A stretch of DNA of 64,000 nt from Bacteroidaceae bacterium (GTDB lineage Bacteria; Bacteroidota; Bacteroidia; Bacteroidales; Bacteroidaceae), in the NCBI GenBank assembly GCA_024401305.1, contig JAKSLI010000005.1, forward strand, positions 19,333 to 83,332. The letters are read 5' to 3'. Below are positions 36,829 through 45,481 of this stretch, one piece after another. Position 1 is the first letter of the stretch. Every line of letters begins with the position of its first letter. The translations under genes and the position numbers were made by a program. The notes under the pieces are model-generated. The model had not been told where the DNA came from, ran no database searches, and was given only the letters and a program-made list of their open reading frames with translations.

Positions 36829-37776
36829 TTAGTTTTCTGCCAACCAAGCAGAGATGTTCTTCTCGATGCGAGCAGCGATGTCTTCGTCAGTTTCTTCCTT
36901 AGTGAAAGTCTCGCCTGTGATGTGCTCGTAGAGTTCGATGTAACGGTCAGAAACGCTTTCTGCGTATTCGTCTGTGATTTCAGGAAGAACCTGTCCTGGC
37001 TCGTTCATGAAGTCGTGCTCGATAAGCCACTGGCGAACGAATTCCTTAGAGAGCTGCTTCTGTGGTTCGCCTGCCTCAAACTTCTCCTCGTAACCATCAG
37101 CATAGAAATAGCGTGAAGAGTCAGGAGTATGGATTTCGTCGATGAGGTAAACCTTGCCGTCGCGCTTGCCGAACTCGTACTTTGTGTCAACGAGGATAAG
37201 ACCGTGCTTTGCTGCGATTTCCTGACCGCGAGCGAAGATCTTGCGAGTGTAGTCTTCCATCACTTCGTAGTCTTCCTTGCTAACGATGCCCTGAGCGATG
37301 ATTTCCTCCTTAGAGATGTTCATGTCGTGGCCTTCGTCAGCCTTTGTTGTAGGTGTGATGATAGGCTCTGGGAAACGCTCGTTCTCACGCATTCCGTCAG
37401 GAAGTTTCACGCCACAGAGTTCGCGGCAACCATTCTTGTATTCGCGCCAAGCAGAACCTGTGAGAATAGAACGGATGATCATTTCCACGCGGAAACCTTC
37501 GCACTTCAAACCTACAGTTACCATTGGATCTGGAGTAGCGAGCTTCCAGTTTGGACAGATGTCCTGACAAGCGTCGAGGAATTTTGCAGCAATCTGGTTG
37601 AGCACCTGACCCTTGAAAGGAATTCCCTTAGGGAGAACTGTGTCGAATGCAGAGATACGGTCTGTAGCAACCATTACGATCTTATCGTCGCCGATGTTAT
37701 AGACATCACGAACTTTTCCGTGGTAAACGCTCTTCTGATTAGCGAAGTTGAAGTTTGTTTCTGTTAAAGCTTTCAT
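36829..37776 (-). CDS. purC: Phosphoribosylaminoimidazole-succinocarboxamide synthase
   Basis: A 315-aa SAICAR synthetase of the longer (eukaryote/Bacteroidota-like) type. Landmarks: [14 protein letters not shown] near the start, [36 protein letters not shown] and the C-terminal helical part. It joins aspartate to CAIR in purine synthesis. Monocistronic with a good promoter. Confidence 0.96.
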   Translation of the reverse strand: MKALTETNFNFANQKSVYHGKVRDVYNIGDDKIVMVATDRISAFDTVLPKGIPFKGQVLNQIAAKFLDACQDICPNWKLATPDPMVTVGLKCEGFRVEMIIRSILTGSAWREYKNGCRELCGVKLPDGMRENERFPEPIITPTTKADEGHDMNISKEEIIAQGIVSKEDYEVMEDYTRKIFARGQEIAAKHGLILVDTKYEFGKRDGKVYLIDEIHTPDSSRYFYADGYEEKFEAGEPQKQLSKEFVRQWLIEHDFMNEPGQVLPEITDEYAESVSDRYIELYEHITGETFTKEETDEDIAARIEKNISAWLAEN

Positions 37777-37833
37777 TTATGTTTTGTTTTATGTTAATTC
37801 GTAATATGTCAATTCATGCTTTTTAAGCGCGTG

Positions 37834-37865
37834 CAAAGTTAATTCTTTTGTCGCTTATTACCAAA
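37834..37865 (-). promoter_or_regulatory. Promoter of purC
   Basis: Minus strand TTTG (37865-37862), 20 bp, TAACTTTG (37841-37834), 58 nt before the ATG. No PUR-box or guanine riboswitch is recognisable in the short leader. Confidence 0.7.
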
Positions 37866-37883
37866 CTTTTGTGCCTTAATGTA

Positions 37884-40496
37884 TTATTGCACGCAGTTTA
37901 TCTCAAGTTTACCGCTCTTCAAAGACTTGCCAGACACCGTGAGAGTGGCTTTGCCAGTTTGTTTTCCTGCTTCTACAACTACCACGAGTTCGCCGTGGAA
38001 AGCCTTCATTGTAGGCTTCACGAACACTTCGGTTGAAGTAGCGTCGCCATTGCAGCAAGCCTTGAATTTGGCAGCACCATTTACGGTAAAGTTCAACTGG
38101 TTGTCGGCATCCGGGCAAAGGTTTCCGTCCTTGTCAAGAACACGAACGGTTACGAACGAGAGGTCTGGTGTATCGGTTGCATTTCCGTTTGCGTCAACGG
38201 CAGTAGTCTTGAGCGTGCTGCGGTCGGCAACGAGTTCGATGTGATGAGGCTTTCCTGCTGTTTTCACGATCTTTGTTTTAGCAGGATTTCCCTTCTCGTC
38301 GTAAGCCACAACCTTGATCTCGCCTGGTTCGTATTTCACGTCCATCCAGCGCATGCGGTAGCGGTCAAGACGGTTCTTTCCCTGAGGTGCGTTAGGATTG
38401 GCAAACATGGAATGACCACCCCAAGGCATAGGCTCCTTGACGCGCTCGTTGAGATAATCGTTGAAGTCGCGGTCGTATTTCTTAAGTCGTCCCTGGCTCT
38501 TCCCGTTTACGAAAAGTTCTGCCTCAGGATAACTTGTATAGACGAATACTGGAGTTGTCTCGCCCTCTCTGCCTTTCCATGTCCAGTGCGGAAGGATGTG
38601 GAGAGTCTTTTCCTTTGTGTTCCAATGTGTTCGGTAGAGATAGACGCGGTCTTTTGGAAGTCCAGCGAGGTCGTATATTCCGAAATAAGAACTGCGTGAA
38701 GGCCAGTACTCATCGTATGGCGTAGGCTCACCAAGGTAGTCGAATCCTGTCCAAACGAACTCGCCAATTACCCATGGAAGCTTGTCCTGGAACATCCAGT
38801 CGTCGTCCGGAAGATTACTCCAGATGCACGATTCGAGGTCATAGCTTGAAATCTGACCATCGTCGTATGCCGTGCCGTGTTCCTCCTTGACAGGGAATTT
38901 GTAAACGCCACGGGAAGATATCGTAGATGCTGTTTCCGAGCCGAGAACGAAACCCTTTGGCGTGTTCTCGTAACCTTTATGATAAACATGCAGACGATAG
39001 TTGAATCCAGGCACATCCATCTCCTGCCAAACGCCGCTCCACATCGGAGCATCGCCTCTGTCCATGCCTTGCGTACAAGGTCGGGTAGGGTCGAGCTTGT
39101 GGATGAGATTCTGCATCAGTCGGGTGTATTTCAAGCCTGTAGCACTTCCCTGCTCAGGAATCTCATTACCAATGGAATACATCACATTTGAAGCGTGGTT
39201 GCGGTTGAGCAACACGAGGTTAGTGATGTCGCGTTCCCACCATGGTTTGCCGTCCTTGTTTACGCTCTCTGTGTCAATCTTGTCGAAGAAGCGTGCGTAG
39301 CCGTTCTTGCATTTAGGCGATTTCCACATGTCGAACGATTCTGCCATAACCATCATGCCCATCTCGTCGCAGATGTCCATCTGCCAAGGTGCTGGTGTGT
39401 TGTGAGCAGTACGGATGGCATCGCAACCCATGTCCTTCAGCAACTTTACCTGACGGCGGAAAGCAGCCTTGTTGAAAGCAACGCCGATAGGACCGAGGTC
39501 GTGGTGCAGGCAAACGCCCTTGAATTTGCGAATCTGTCCGTTGAGCTTGAATCCTTCTGCTGAGTATGAAATGTCGCGTATGCCGACTTTTGTTTCCTGT
39601 TCATCCCAAAGTTTGTCGCCTTCCGTGAGTCGTGTCACGAGAGTATAGAGTGCAGGCTGTTCCGGGCTCCACAGCTTGGCATCGCGTACAATGAGAACAC
39701 TCTCCGCAATCTTTGTGTCGTTCAACTCCCTTTCGCTCTGTGCCACCACATTTCCGCTTGCATCCTTCAGGATATGTGCCACCTTCAAGCCTTTGTGCGT
39801 AGAGACCGTAGCTTCTGCCGTTACCTGCAGGCGAGCCTCCTTCGCTTGTGTTGCATTCGCGTTAATTCCGCTGAGCATTGTGGTGCGTGAGAAAGTGCCC
39901 CAAGTGGTCAGGTATTTTTCCTTGTGAAGCACGAGACGAACAGGACGGAAGATGCCGGCACCAGGATACCAACGGCTTGATTCCTCCTTGTTCTGCAAAT
40001 GTACGGCAAGCGGATAAGTGCCTGCCTTACAGCTGTTTGTTGCCTTGGTGATGTCGAGCTTGAAAACATTGTAGCCGTAAGCCCAATAGCCAGCGTCAAC
40101 GCCATTCACCCACACATGAGGTTCGCTCATTGCACCATCGAAAATCAGTTCTGCGCTTGAGTAACCTTCTGGAATAGTTATTGAGGTGCGGTACCATCCT
40201 TCGCCAATCCATGGCAAACTGCCAGAGCGACCAGTCTTTTCCGTAGCCTCCTTTTCGCCGTTCTGTTCGATGCGAACAACTTGCTTGTCGATGTCCTTGT
40301 CGAAAGGACCAGCGATAGCCCAATCGTGAGGTACGGTTACGCTTTGCCATTTGGAGTCGTTGAAGTCGATTGCTTCAGCTCCATTGGCAGCGCCTTTCTG
40401 GAAACGCCAGCCCTCGAGCAAGAGGGTTTCTGTAGATTGTGCAAAAGATGTAGTTGCACAGGCGATGAATAGCAATGTAAAAAGAGATTTTCTCAT
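37884..40496 (-). CDS. Secreted beta-galactosidase-like enzyme, GH2
   Basis: An 870-aa protein with a signal peptide (1-19, SFAQS). GH2 sugar-binding domain (about 25-190), immunoglobulin-like domain (about 195-295), catalytic barrel (about 300-600) with the acid/base Glu in YSIGNEIPEQ (about 447) and the nucleophile Glu in WVIGEFVWTGFDY (about 577), then a DUF4982-type domain (ELFVNGKSQGRL) and a C-terminal invasin/Ig-like domain (ADRSTLKTTAVDANGN...VRVLDKDGN). This architecture is typical of Bacteroidota exo-beta-galactosidases acting on plant or host glycans. No susC/D neighbours. Confidence 0.92.
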   Translation of the reverse strand: MRKSLFTLLFIACATTSFAQSTETLLLEGWRFQKGAANGAEAIDFNDSKWQSVTVPHDWAIAGPFDKDIDKQVVRIEQNGEKEATEKTGRSGSLPWIGEGWYRTSITIPEGYSSAELIFDGAMSEPHVWVNGVDAGYWAYGYNVFKLDITKATNSCKAGTYPLAVHLQNKEESSRWYPGAGIFRPVRLVLHKEKYLTTWGTFSRTTMLSGINANATQAKEARLQVTAEATVSTHKGLKVAHILKDASGNVVAQSERELNDTKIAESVLIVRDAKLWSPEQPALYTLVTRLTEGDKLWDEQETKVGIRDISYSAEGFKLNGQIRKFKGVCLHHDLGPIGVAFNKAAFRRQVKLLKDMGCDAIRTAHNTPAPWQMDICDEMGMMVMAESFDMWKSPKCKNGYARFFDKIDTESVNKDGKPWWERDITNLVLLNRNHASNVMYSIGNEIPEQGSATGLKYTRLMQNLIHKLDPTRPCTQGMDRGDAPMWSGVWQEMDVPGFNYRLHVYHKGYENTPKGFVLGSETASTISSRGVYKFPVKEEHGTAYDDGQISSYDLESCIWSNLPDDDWMFQDKLPWVIGEFVWTGFDYLGEPTPYDEYWPSRSSYFGIYDLAGLPKDRVYLYRTHWNTKEKTLHILPHWTWKGREGETTPVFVYTSYPEAELFVNGKSQGRLKKYDRDFNDYLNERVKEPMPWGGHSMFANPNAPQGKNRLDRYRMRWMDVKYEPGEIKVVAYDEKGNPAKTKIVKTAGKPHHIELVADRSTLKTTAVDANGNATDTPDLSFVTVRVLDKDGNLCPDADNQLNFTVNGAAKFKACCNGDATSTEVFVKPTMKAFHGELVVVVEAGKQTGKATLTVSGKSLKSGKLEINCVQ

Positions 40497-40570
40497 TAGT
40501 TGTTAGTTATTACTTAGTTATTTGGTTATTTAGTTATTTTAGATGTTTGGTAGAATCGTTGTTCTATCGT

Positions 40571-41083
40571 CTAACGTAGAGGATTTTTGGAAGATGACTT
40601 GCGCTTGCGATTCTTCTTCGGGTGTCTTTTTGAAAAGTCCTTTATACTATAGAGAAGCGTACCCCAAATGCGAAAGTCGTTGTATTCCTCTATTTCAATC
40701 GGGTCGTACTTCGGATTTCCCGGCATGAGGAAGAGTCGTCTGCGGCCATTGGGAGTTTTCCGTATGTCAAGGCGTTTGAGCGTGAAATCGCCGTCGAGGA
40801 ATGCCACAACAATATCGCCGTTCTCCGGTTCTACGAGCTTGTCTATCACGAGATAGTCGCCGTCGTAAATGCCTTCCTCAATCATCGAATCGCCTGTACA
40901 TTGGGCGTAGAACGTGCACTCAGGATTGATGATGAAATCGCGGTTGAAGTCGATGCGGTCTTCCATATAGTCGGCTGCTGGCGACGGAAACCCTGCCCTT
41001 ATGCCGCCGCCGGCATGCTCGAGTTCAACCTTTTCTTCGAAACCGCCTTTGTATAATGTAAGTTTTACTTCTTCGTTTTTCAT
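40571..41083 (-). CDS. umuD: UmuD-like S24 peptidase, SOS mutagenesis protein (orphan)
   Basis: A 170-aa UmuD homologue. The self-cleavage site is Ala30-Gly31 in the UmuD-typical context AGFPSPAADYMEDRIDFN. Catalytic Ser66 (CTGDSM) and Lys103 (FTLKRL) are present. Processing on RecA filaments would give UmuD' for polymerase V. The C-terminal tail (KRHPKKNRKRKSSSKNPLR) is unusually basic and extends past the family end. No umuC follows: the next gene downstream is GH2. The TAACTTTG box (41095-41088) is only 4 nt before the ATG, so the transcript is probably leaderless. Confidence 0.9.
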   Translation of the reverse strand: MKNEEVKLTLYKGGFEEKVELEHAGGGIRAGFPSPAADYMEDRIDFNRDFIINPECTFYAQCTGDSMIEEGIYDGDYLVIDKLVEPENGDIVVAFLDGDFTLKRLDIRKTPNGRRRLFLMPGNPKYDPIEIEEYNDFRIWGTLLYSIKDFSKRHPKKNRKRKSSSKNPLR

Positions 41084-41087
41084 GGTG

Positions 41088-41095
41088 CAAAGTTA
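41088..41095 (-). promoter_or_regulatory. -7 box of umuD, abutting the start codon
   Basis: TAACTTTG on the minus strand ends 4 nt before ATG (41083). Transcription would start at or next to the initiation codon. No clear LexA-type palindrome is visible around it. Confidence 0.55.
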
Positions 41096-41098
41096 ATA

Positions 41099-41135
41099 AA
41101 AAAAGTCCGAAAACAAAACGTTTCCAGACTTTTTT
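41099..41135 (-). terminator. Terminator of clpB
   Basis: AAAAAAGTC pairs with GACTTTTTT, with an inner CGAAAAC/GTTT pairing. On the minus strand it ends in TTTTTTTATT. It lies immediately upstream of the umuD promoter box. Confidence 0.7.
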
Positions 41136-41170
41136 GTAAATAATTCAAATATCGCAAGTTTAACTTGCTC

Positions 41171-41210
41171 AGTTTAAGGAGTTAAAGAAGTTAGAGGAAG
41201 TTAAAGACAA
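41171..41210 (-). repeat. Half copy of the 140-bp MITE-like element at the clpB 3' end
   Basis: Read on the minus strand, TTTAACTTCCTCTAACTTC...TTTAACTCCTTAAACT matches the right end of the elements at 50151 and 53091, with an internal 12-bp loss. The clpB stop codon (41193-41191) lies within it. Confidence 0.6.
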
Positions 41211-43359
41211 GGCTGCCGTCGCCTACCTTCACGAGGATTGGTTCGTGAGTGCTTATCTTGCCCGCGAGGATGTCCTTGCTGAGCTGGTTGAGTAGGTGGT
41301 GCTGGATGGCACGCTTCACTGGTCGTGCGCCAAACTCCGGATCATAGCCCTTCTCAGCGAGGAAGTCGATAGCCTCAGGAGTTACTCGAAGCTCGATGTC
41401 CTGCTCTTTCAGCAGACGGTAAAGCTGCGTTATTTGCAGTTCCACAACCTGACGTACCTCGTCCTTGTCCAGTTGCTCGAAGAGTACTGTCTCGTCGATG
41501 CGGTTGAGGAATTCTGGTCGCACATTCTGTTTCAGCAGAGTGAGGATTTTCTCCTTTAGTTCGTCATTTCCCATCGTTCGTTCTGCATTCACAATCAGCT
41601 GACTACCAAGGTTTGAGGTCATGATGATTATAGTGTTCTTGAAGTTCACCGTACGACCCTTGTTGTCTGTCAGACGACCGTCGTCGAGCACCTGCAGCAG
41701 AGTATTGAACACATCCGGGTGAGCTTTCTCTATTTCATCGAATAGAACCACTGAATAAGGCTTTCTGCGAACCGCCTCCGTGAGCTGACCGCCCTCGTCG
41801 TAGCCGATATATCCAGGAGGCGCACCGATGAGTCGGCTGACAGTATGCTTCTCCTGATACTCGCTCATGTCGATGCGGGTCATCATCGTCTCGTCGTTGA
41901 AGAGGTATTCTGCCAATGCTTTCGCCAGTTCCGTCTTGCCGACCCCCGTGCTACCGAGGAAGAGGAAAGATGCTATCGGGCGTTTTGCGTCCTGAAGACC
42001 GGCACGAGAGCGACGGATGGCGTTTGCCACGGCGTCGATAGCCTCCTGCTGACCGACCACTCGCTGATGCAGTTCCTCCTCTATGTGGAGAAGTTTCTCG
42101 CGCTCACTCTGCATCATACGCGCCACCGGAATGCCTGTCCAGCGTGATACGACCTCTGCAATGTCGTCGGCTGTTACCTCATCGCGAACCATCTTGTTAG
42201 GTTCTGAGGTTTCTAGGTTCTGAGGTTCTGGGGTTTTCTTCTCCTGCTTCTCAATGTCTTCCTCGAGTTTCTTCAGGATGCCGTAGCGAATCTCAGCCAC
42301 GCGAGCGTAGTTTCCGTCGCGTTCAGCCTGTTCAGCTTCAAGTTTCAGTTTCTCGATCTGCTCCTTGTTCTGCTGAATCTTGTTGGCTACCTCACGTTCT
42401 GCTTCCCATTGCGTGCGAAGCTCGTACTCCTTGACTTTCAGCGCGTTGATCTCTTCCGTAAGATGCTTTTCCTTCTCCGTGTCGTTCTCTCGGCGAATGG
42501 CTTCACGCTCTATTTCAAGCTGCTGGATTTTGCGCACAAGTTCATCGATTTCCTCTGGTACTGAGTCGCGTTCCATGCGCAGTTTTGCTGCAGCCTCGTC
42601 AATGAGGTCGATAGCCTTGTCAGGAAGGAAACGGTCGGAAATGTAGCGAGAGGAAAGCTTCACGGCTGCTATGCAGGCATCGTCCTTGATGCGCACCTTG
42701 TGGTGGCCTTCGTATTTCTCCTTCAGTCCGCGAAGAATACTTATTGCTGCCTGCTCATCAGGTTCGTCCACGATGATTGTTTGGAAGCGGCGTTCCAGTG
42801 CCTTATCCTTCTCGAAATACTTCTGGTACTCGTCGAGCGTCGTTGCACCGATGGAACGCAGTTCGCCACGAGCAAGAGCCGGTTTCAGTATGTTCGCAGC
42901 ATCCATGGCACCATCGCTCTTGCCTGCGCCCACAAGCGTGTGTATCTCGTCGATGAAGAGGATTATCTGACCATTGCTTTCGATGACTTCGTTGACCACT
43001 TTTTTCAGTCTATCCTCAAACTCACCCTTGTACATTGCACCAGCCACGAGTGCGCCCATGTCGAGCGAATATACCAGCTTGTCCTTCAGGTTCTCAGGCA
43101 CATCGCCGCGCACTATTCTTTGCGCAAGACCTTCCACGATGGCTGTCTTTCCCGTACCAGGTTCGCCGATGAGTATAGGGTTGTTTTTCGTGCGTCGGGA
43201 GAGTATTTGCAGGATGCGTCGTATCTCATCGTCTCTTCCGATTACAGGGTCGAGCTTGCCCTGCCTTGCAGCCGTTACAAGATTGCGGCTGTACTTCTCA
43301 AGGTTCTCGAATTTGTTCTGGGAACCGTTCTGTTGCTGTTTGTTGAAATTCATGTTCAT
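41191..43359 (-). CDS. clpB: ClpB-type disaggregase without the N-terminal domain
   Basis: The ATG at 43359 is preceded by AAAGGAG at good spacing; the longer frame to 43476 only translates a repeat array. The 722-aa product starts directly with [23 protein letters not shown]-type linker sequence, then NBD1 (Walker A GEPGTGKT at 65-72), the coiled-coil M domain (about 270-395), and NBD2 (Walker A GSTGVGKT near 466-473) with sensor motifs and the C-terminal D2 small domain. Ordinary ClpB has about 145 further residues (the Clp_N substrate-binding domain) at the front; they are absent here. It unfolds aggregates with DnaK. The end of the M domain carries an 8-bp-repeat-encoded segment. Confidence 0.93.
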   Translation of the reverse strand: MNMNFNKQQQNGSQNKFENLEKYSRNLVTAARQGKLDPVIGRDDEIRRILQILSRRTKNNPILIGEPGTGKTAIVEGLAQRIVRGDVPENLKDKLVYSLDMGALVAGAMYKGEFEDRLKKVVNEVIESNGQIILFIDEIHTLVGAGKSDGAMDAANILKPALARGELRSIGATTLDEYQKYFEKDKALERRFQTIIVDEPDEQAAISILRGLKEKYEGHHKVRIKDDACIAAVKLSSRYISDRFLPDKAIDLIDEAAAKLRMERDSVPEEIDELVRKIQQLEIEREAIRRENDTEKEKHLTEEINALKVKEYELRTQWEAEREVANKIQQNKEQIEKLKLEAEQAERDGNYARVAEIRYGILKKLEEDIEKQEKKTPEPQNLETSEPNKMVRDEVTADDIAEVVSRWTGIPVARMMQSEREKLLHIEEELHQRVVGQQEAIDAVANAIRRSRAGLQDAKRPIASFLFLGSTGVGKTELAKALAEYLFNDETMMTRIDMSEYQEKHTVSRLIGAPPGYIGYDEGGQLTEAVRRKPYSVVLFDEIEKAHPDVFNTLLQVLDDGRLTDNKGRTVNFKNTIIIMTSNLGSQLIVNAERTMGNDELKEKILTLLKQNVRPEFLNRIDETVLFEQLDKDEVRQVVELQITQLYRLLKEQDIELRVTPEAIDFLAEKGYDPEFGARPVKRAIQHHLLNQLSKDILAGKISTHEPILVKVGDGSLVFNFL
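42199..42237 (-). repeat. 8-bp tandem array inside clpB
   Basis: Plus-strand units AGGTTCTG, AGGTTTCT, AGGTTCTG, AGGTTCTG and GGGTTTTC, 8-bp period, in frame; it encodes roughly [13 protein letters not shown] between the M domain and NBD2. Confidence 0.85.
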
Positions 43360-43434
43360 AATTGTTTTCTCCTTTCTATTTTTATTCGTTTGCAATGATA
43401 TAACAAATAGCGTGCCAAACTGAAATTTGCCTAT

Positions 43435-43516
43435 AAATTCAAGGTGTAAAGCATACAAACTCAAGGTGTAAAGCATACAAACTCAAGGCGTAAAGCATAC
43501 AAACTCAAGGCGTAAA
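43435..43516 (+). repeat. 22-bp-period tandem array B
   Basis: Four units starting AAA(C/T)TCAAGG at 43435, 43457, 43479 and 43501 (the last partial). It sits 76 nt upstream of the clpB start and could lie in its leader or promoter. Confidence 0.9.
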
Positions 43517-43740
43517 TGGGTACTTTAGGAAGTGAGTTTGCCGAAATTCCGAACCGCATACTTGCGCCAAGAACAGGAAAAAGCATCGGAACGAGGGGTT
43601 CAGCATGTCTTCAGACACCTGAGAGAGCAGCAATTTGATGCATTCTGTGCCTTTTCCGAGGTTTGGCTTCTTAGGGGAAGTGAATGTTGAAATGTTGTAT
43701 CTCATTGATAATGAGCTGTTTAGGTGAATATGGAAGTTAA

Positions 43741-43912
43741 CAAAATAACAGATAACAGTTTAACAGTTTCTTTTTTGAAGATATGCCATTCTCTTTATAT
43801 ATTATATAACTTATTGATTATTAATTAGTTATAGATATATAATAAGGTCTTTTTTTGGTATGTACCCCTCAAAAAAAGAAACTGTTATTTGTTATAACTG
43901 TTATTTTTTCTT
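43741..43912. repeat. Long inverted repeat upstream of GH43
   Basis: Left arm contains AACAGTTTCTTTTTT (about 43760-43775) and right arm AAAAAAGAAACTGTT (about 43873-43887), with flanking AAAATAACAG words extending the similarity to some 35-40 bp imperfectly. The spacer is AT-rich. Confidence 0.65.
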
Positions 43913-43919
43913 AACTTTG
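43888..43919 (+). promoter_or_regulatory. Promoter of the GH43 gene
   Basis: TTTG (43888-43891), 20 bp, TAACTTTG (43912-43919). The ATG at 43968 is 48 nt downstream; the longer frame from 43860 starts before the promoter, which supports the shorter start. Confidence 0.7.
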
Positions 43920-43967
43920 CACCTGCATTATATGTGTTATCATGCTGCATATCGAATCGATAAAATA

Positions 43968-45428
43968 ATGAATATGAAAAATGCCATTATAAGAACTTTG
44001 TATCTGCTGGCGAGCATTGTCATTGCCGGTTGCTCTGCCCATCGCCCTGCCACACAGTTGGAGGTGGATTGGCGCGGCACGCTGAAGATGGACAGCGCTT
44101 GTCATAATCCCTTGCTTGACTTCCTCTACACAGCCGATCCTACCGCCGTGGAGTATGAAGGTCGCCTTTATGTCTATGGCACAAACGACCAGCAGCAACA
44201 CGACGAGACGCGCCCCGACAGTGCCAATACTTACGAGCGCATAAACACACTGGCAATGATGTCAACGCGCGACATGGTGAACTGGACATACCATGGCCTT
44301 ATCCCGACAAAGAAACTCGCTCCATGGATCATTGCCTCATGGGCTCCAACAATATGCTCGCGCCCAGAGGAAGACGGCAAGACGCACTTCTACCTATACT
44401 TCTCCAACAGCGGTTTCGGTACAGGTGTGCTGACAGCAACATCGCCCGTAGGACCTTGGACAAGTCCTCTGGACAAGAGCATCGTCGATGCCAAGACTCC
44501 CGACGTAGGCATGGATGTTTGTTTCGATCCCGGTGTGGCTATTGACAATGAAGGCAACGGTTGGCTGGCGTTCGGTGGAGCACAGTCGCGCCTCGTTCGC
44601 TTGGGCAAGGACATGCTGTCGTTCGACTCTCCTTTCGTGAAACTCCCCGCACAGCACCATTTTGAAGCCAACGAACTGAACTTCATCGGCGGTCGCATGG
44701 TATATACGTACAACCTCGACTGGCAACCGAAGGACGACTGGAAGATGGGCGGGCAAGTGCCTTCCATCTGTAGCATGGCATATATGCTGGCAGAGGGCGA
44801 TTCGCTGCAAACGGATAGTTGGAAGTATCAGCACCATTATATGCGCAACCCTGGCGAGGATGGCTTTGAATACTGCAACAACCATACGCATCTGCACAAG
44901 TATGAGGGCAAATGGTACATCTTCGGTCATACGATGGAGTTGAAGCGAAACAAGGGCATCAAGGGTGGTTTCCGCAACATCATCGTGGAGAACATTGAGG
45001 TGGACGAATCGGTGCCAAGCATCTCCATGTCGCACTATACGCGAGAGGGTGTCAGCCAAATACGCACGGTCAATCCGTTTGAGCAGCAGGAGATGGAAAC
45101 CACCTTTGCCACCGTCGGCATCCGCTTCGAACCAACAGAGAAGCCCGGCAATATGGTGGCAATGACGGACAGCGTAGGTGCCATAAAGGTTGTCGGCGTG
45201 GAGTTCGACAAGAAGGCACGCAAGCTCATCATCACCGCAAAGGGCAAGGGACAGCTCGACGTCCGCTTGGACAATCCCGAAGGCAAACTCATAGCCACCA
45301 CCATCATTGATTCCGAATCCATGCAAGAGCATATAACATCACTTGTTCCGCCAACCGCCGGCACGCATGACGTAGTGTTCATCTTCAGCGGCAAGACGCT
45401 GCAACTGGACGGTTGGAGAATGAGATGA
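43968..45428 (+). CDS. GH43-family glycosidase lipoprotein
   Basis: The 486-aa product starts MNMKNAIIRTLYLLASIVIAGC, a lipoprotein signal with Cys22. The five-bladed beta-propeller of GH43 is visible: catalytic base Asp in LYTADPTAVEYEGRLYVYGTND (about 57), pKa-modulating Asp in CFDPGVAIDNEGNGWLAFGG (about 187) and the acid Glu in HFEANELNF (about 235). The last 110 residues form a beta-sandwich-like carbohydrate-binding region (KLIITAKGKGQLDVRLDNPEG...). Likely alpha-L-arabinofuranosidase or beta-xylosidase on plant cell-wall glycans. GC-richer codon use than the island that follows. Confidence 0.88.
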   Translation: MNMKNAIIRTLYLLASIVIAGCSAHRPATQLEVDWRGTLKMDSACHNPLLDFLYTADPTAVEYEGRLYVYGTNDQQQHDETRPDSANTYERINTLAMMSTRDMVNWTYHGLIPTKKLAPWIIASWAPTICSRPEEDGKTHFYLYFSNSGFGTGVLTATSPVGPWTSPLDKSIVDAKTPDVGMDVCFDPGVAIDNEGNGWLAFGGAQSRLVRLGKDMLSFDSPFVKLPAQHHFEANELNFIGGRMVYTYNLDWQPKDDWKMGGQVPSICSMAYMLAEGDSLQTDSWKYQHHYMRNPGEDGFEYCNNHTHLHKYEGKWYIFGHTMELKRNKGIKGGFRNIIVENIEVDESVPSISMSHYTREGVSQIRTVNPFEQQEMETTFATVGIRFEPTEKPGNMVAMTDSVGAIKVVGVEFDKKARKLIITAKGKGQLDVRLDNPEGKLIATTIIDSESMQEHITSLVPPTAGTHDVVFIFSGKTLQLDGWRMR

Positions 45429-45481
45429 ATTGTTCTTGATAAACGGTGACATGTCACCAGTTTAATAATGAAATTAGTATT

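Larger units (their letters stand above)
43360..43967. other. Gene-free divergent region between clpB and GH43
   Basis: It contains 22-bp array B (43435-43516), a long imperfect inverted repeat (about 43741-43775 with 43870-43912) and the GH43 promoter. A 66-codon frame at 43505-43705 has no support. No Clp_N-coding sequence was seen upstream of clpB in any frame. Confidence 0.6.

Noticed and set aside
43360-43476. Longer N-terminus for ClpB (39 extra codons)
   Set aside because: The extension is the translation of the 22-bp array and adjacent leader; a ribosome-binding site supports the ATG at 43359.
43435-43516. 22-bp repeats considered as a CRISPR array
   Set aside because: Units are contiguous with no spacers, and there are no cas genes; the same holds for the arrays at 11147 and 61233.
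43505-43705. 66-codon minus-strand frame upstream of clpB, considered as the missing Clp_N domain
   Set aside because: The sequence has no similarity to Clp_N and overlaps array B.
44394-45332. 312-codon antisense open frame opposite GH43
   Set aside because: It is the shadow of a GC-biased gene with clear GH43 motifs on the other strand; its product has no recognisable domain and no start signals.
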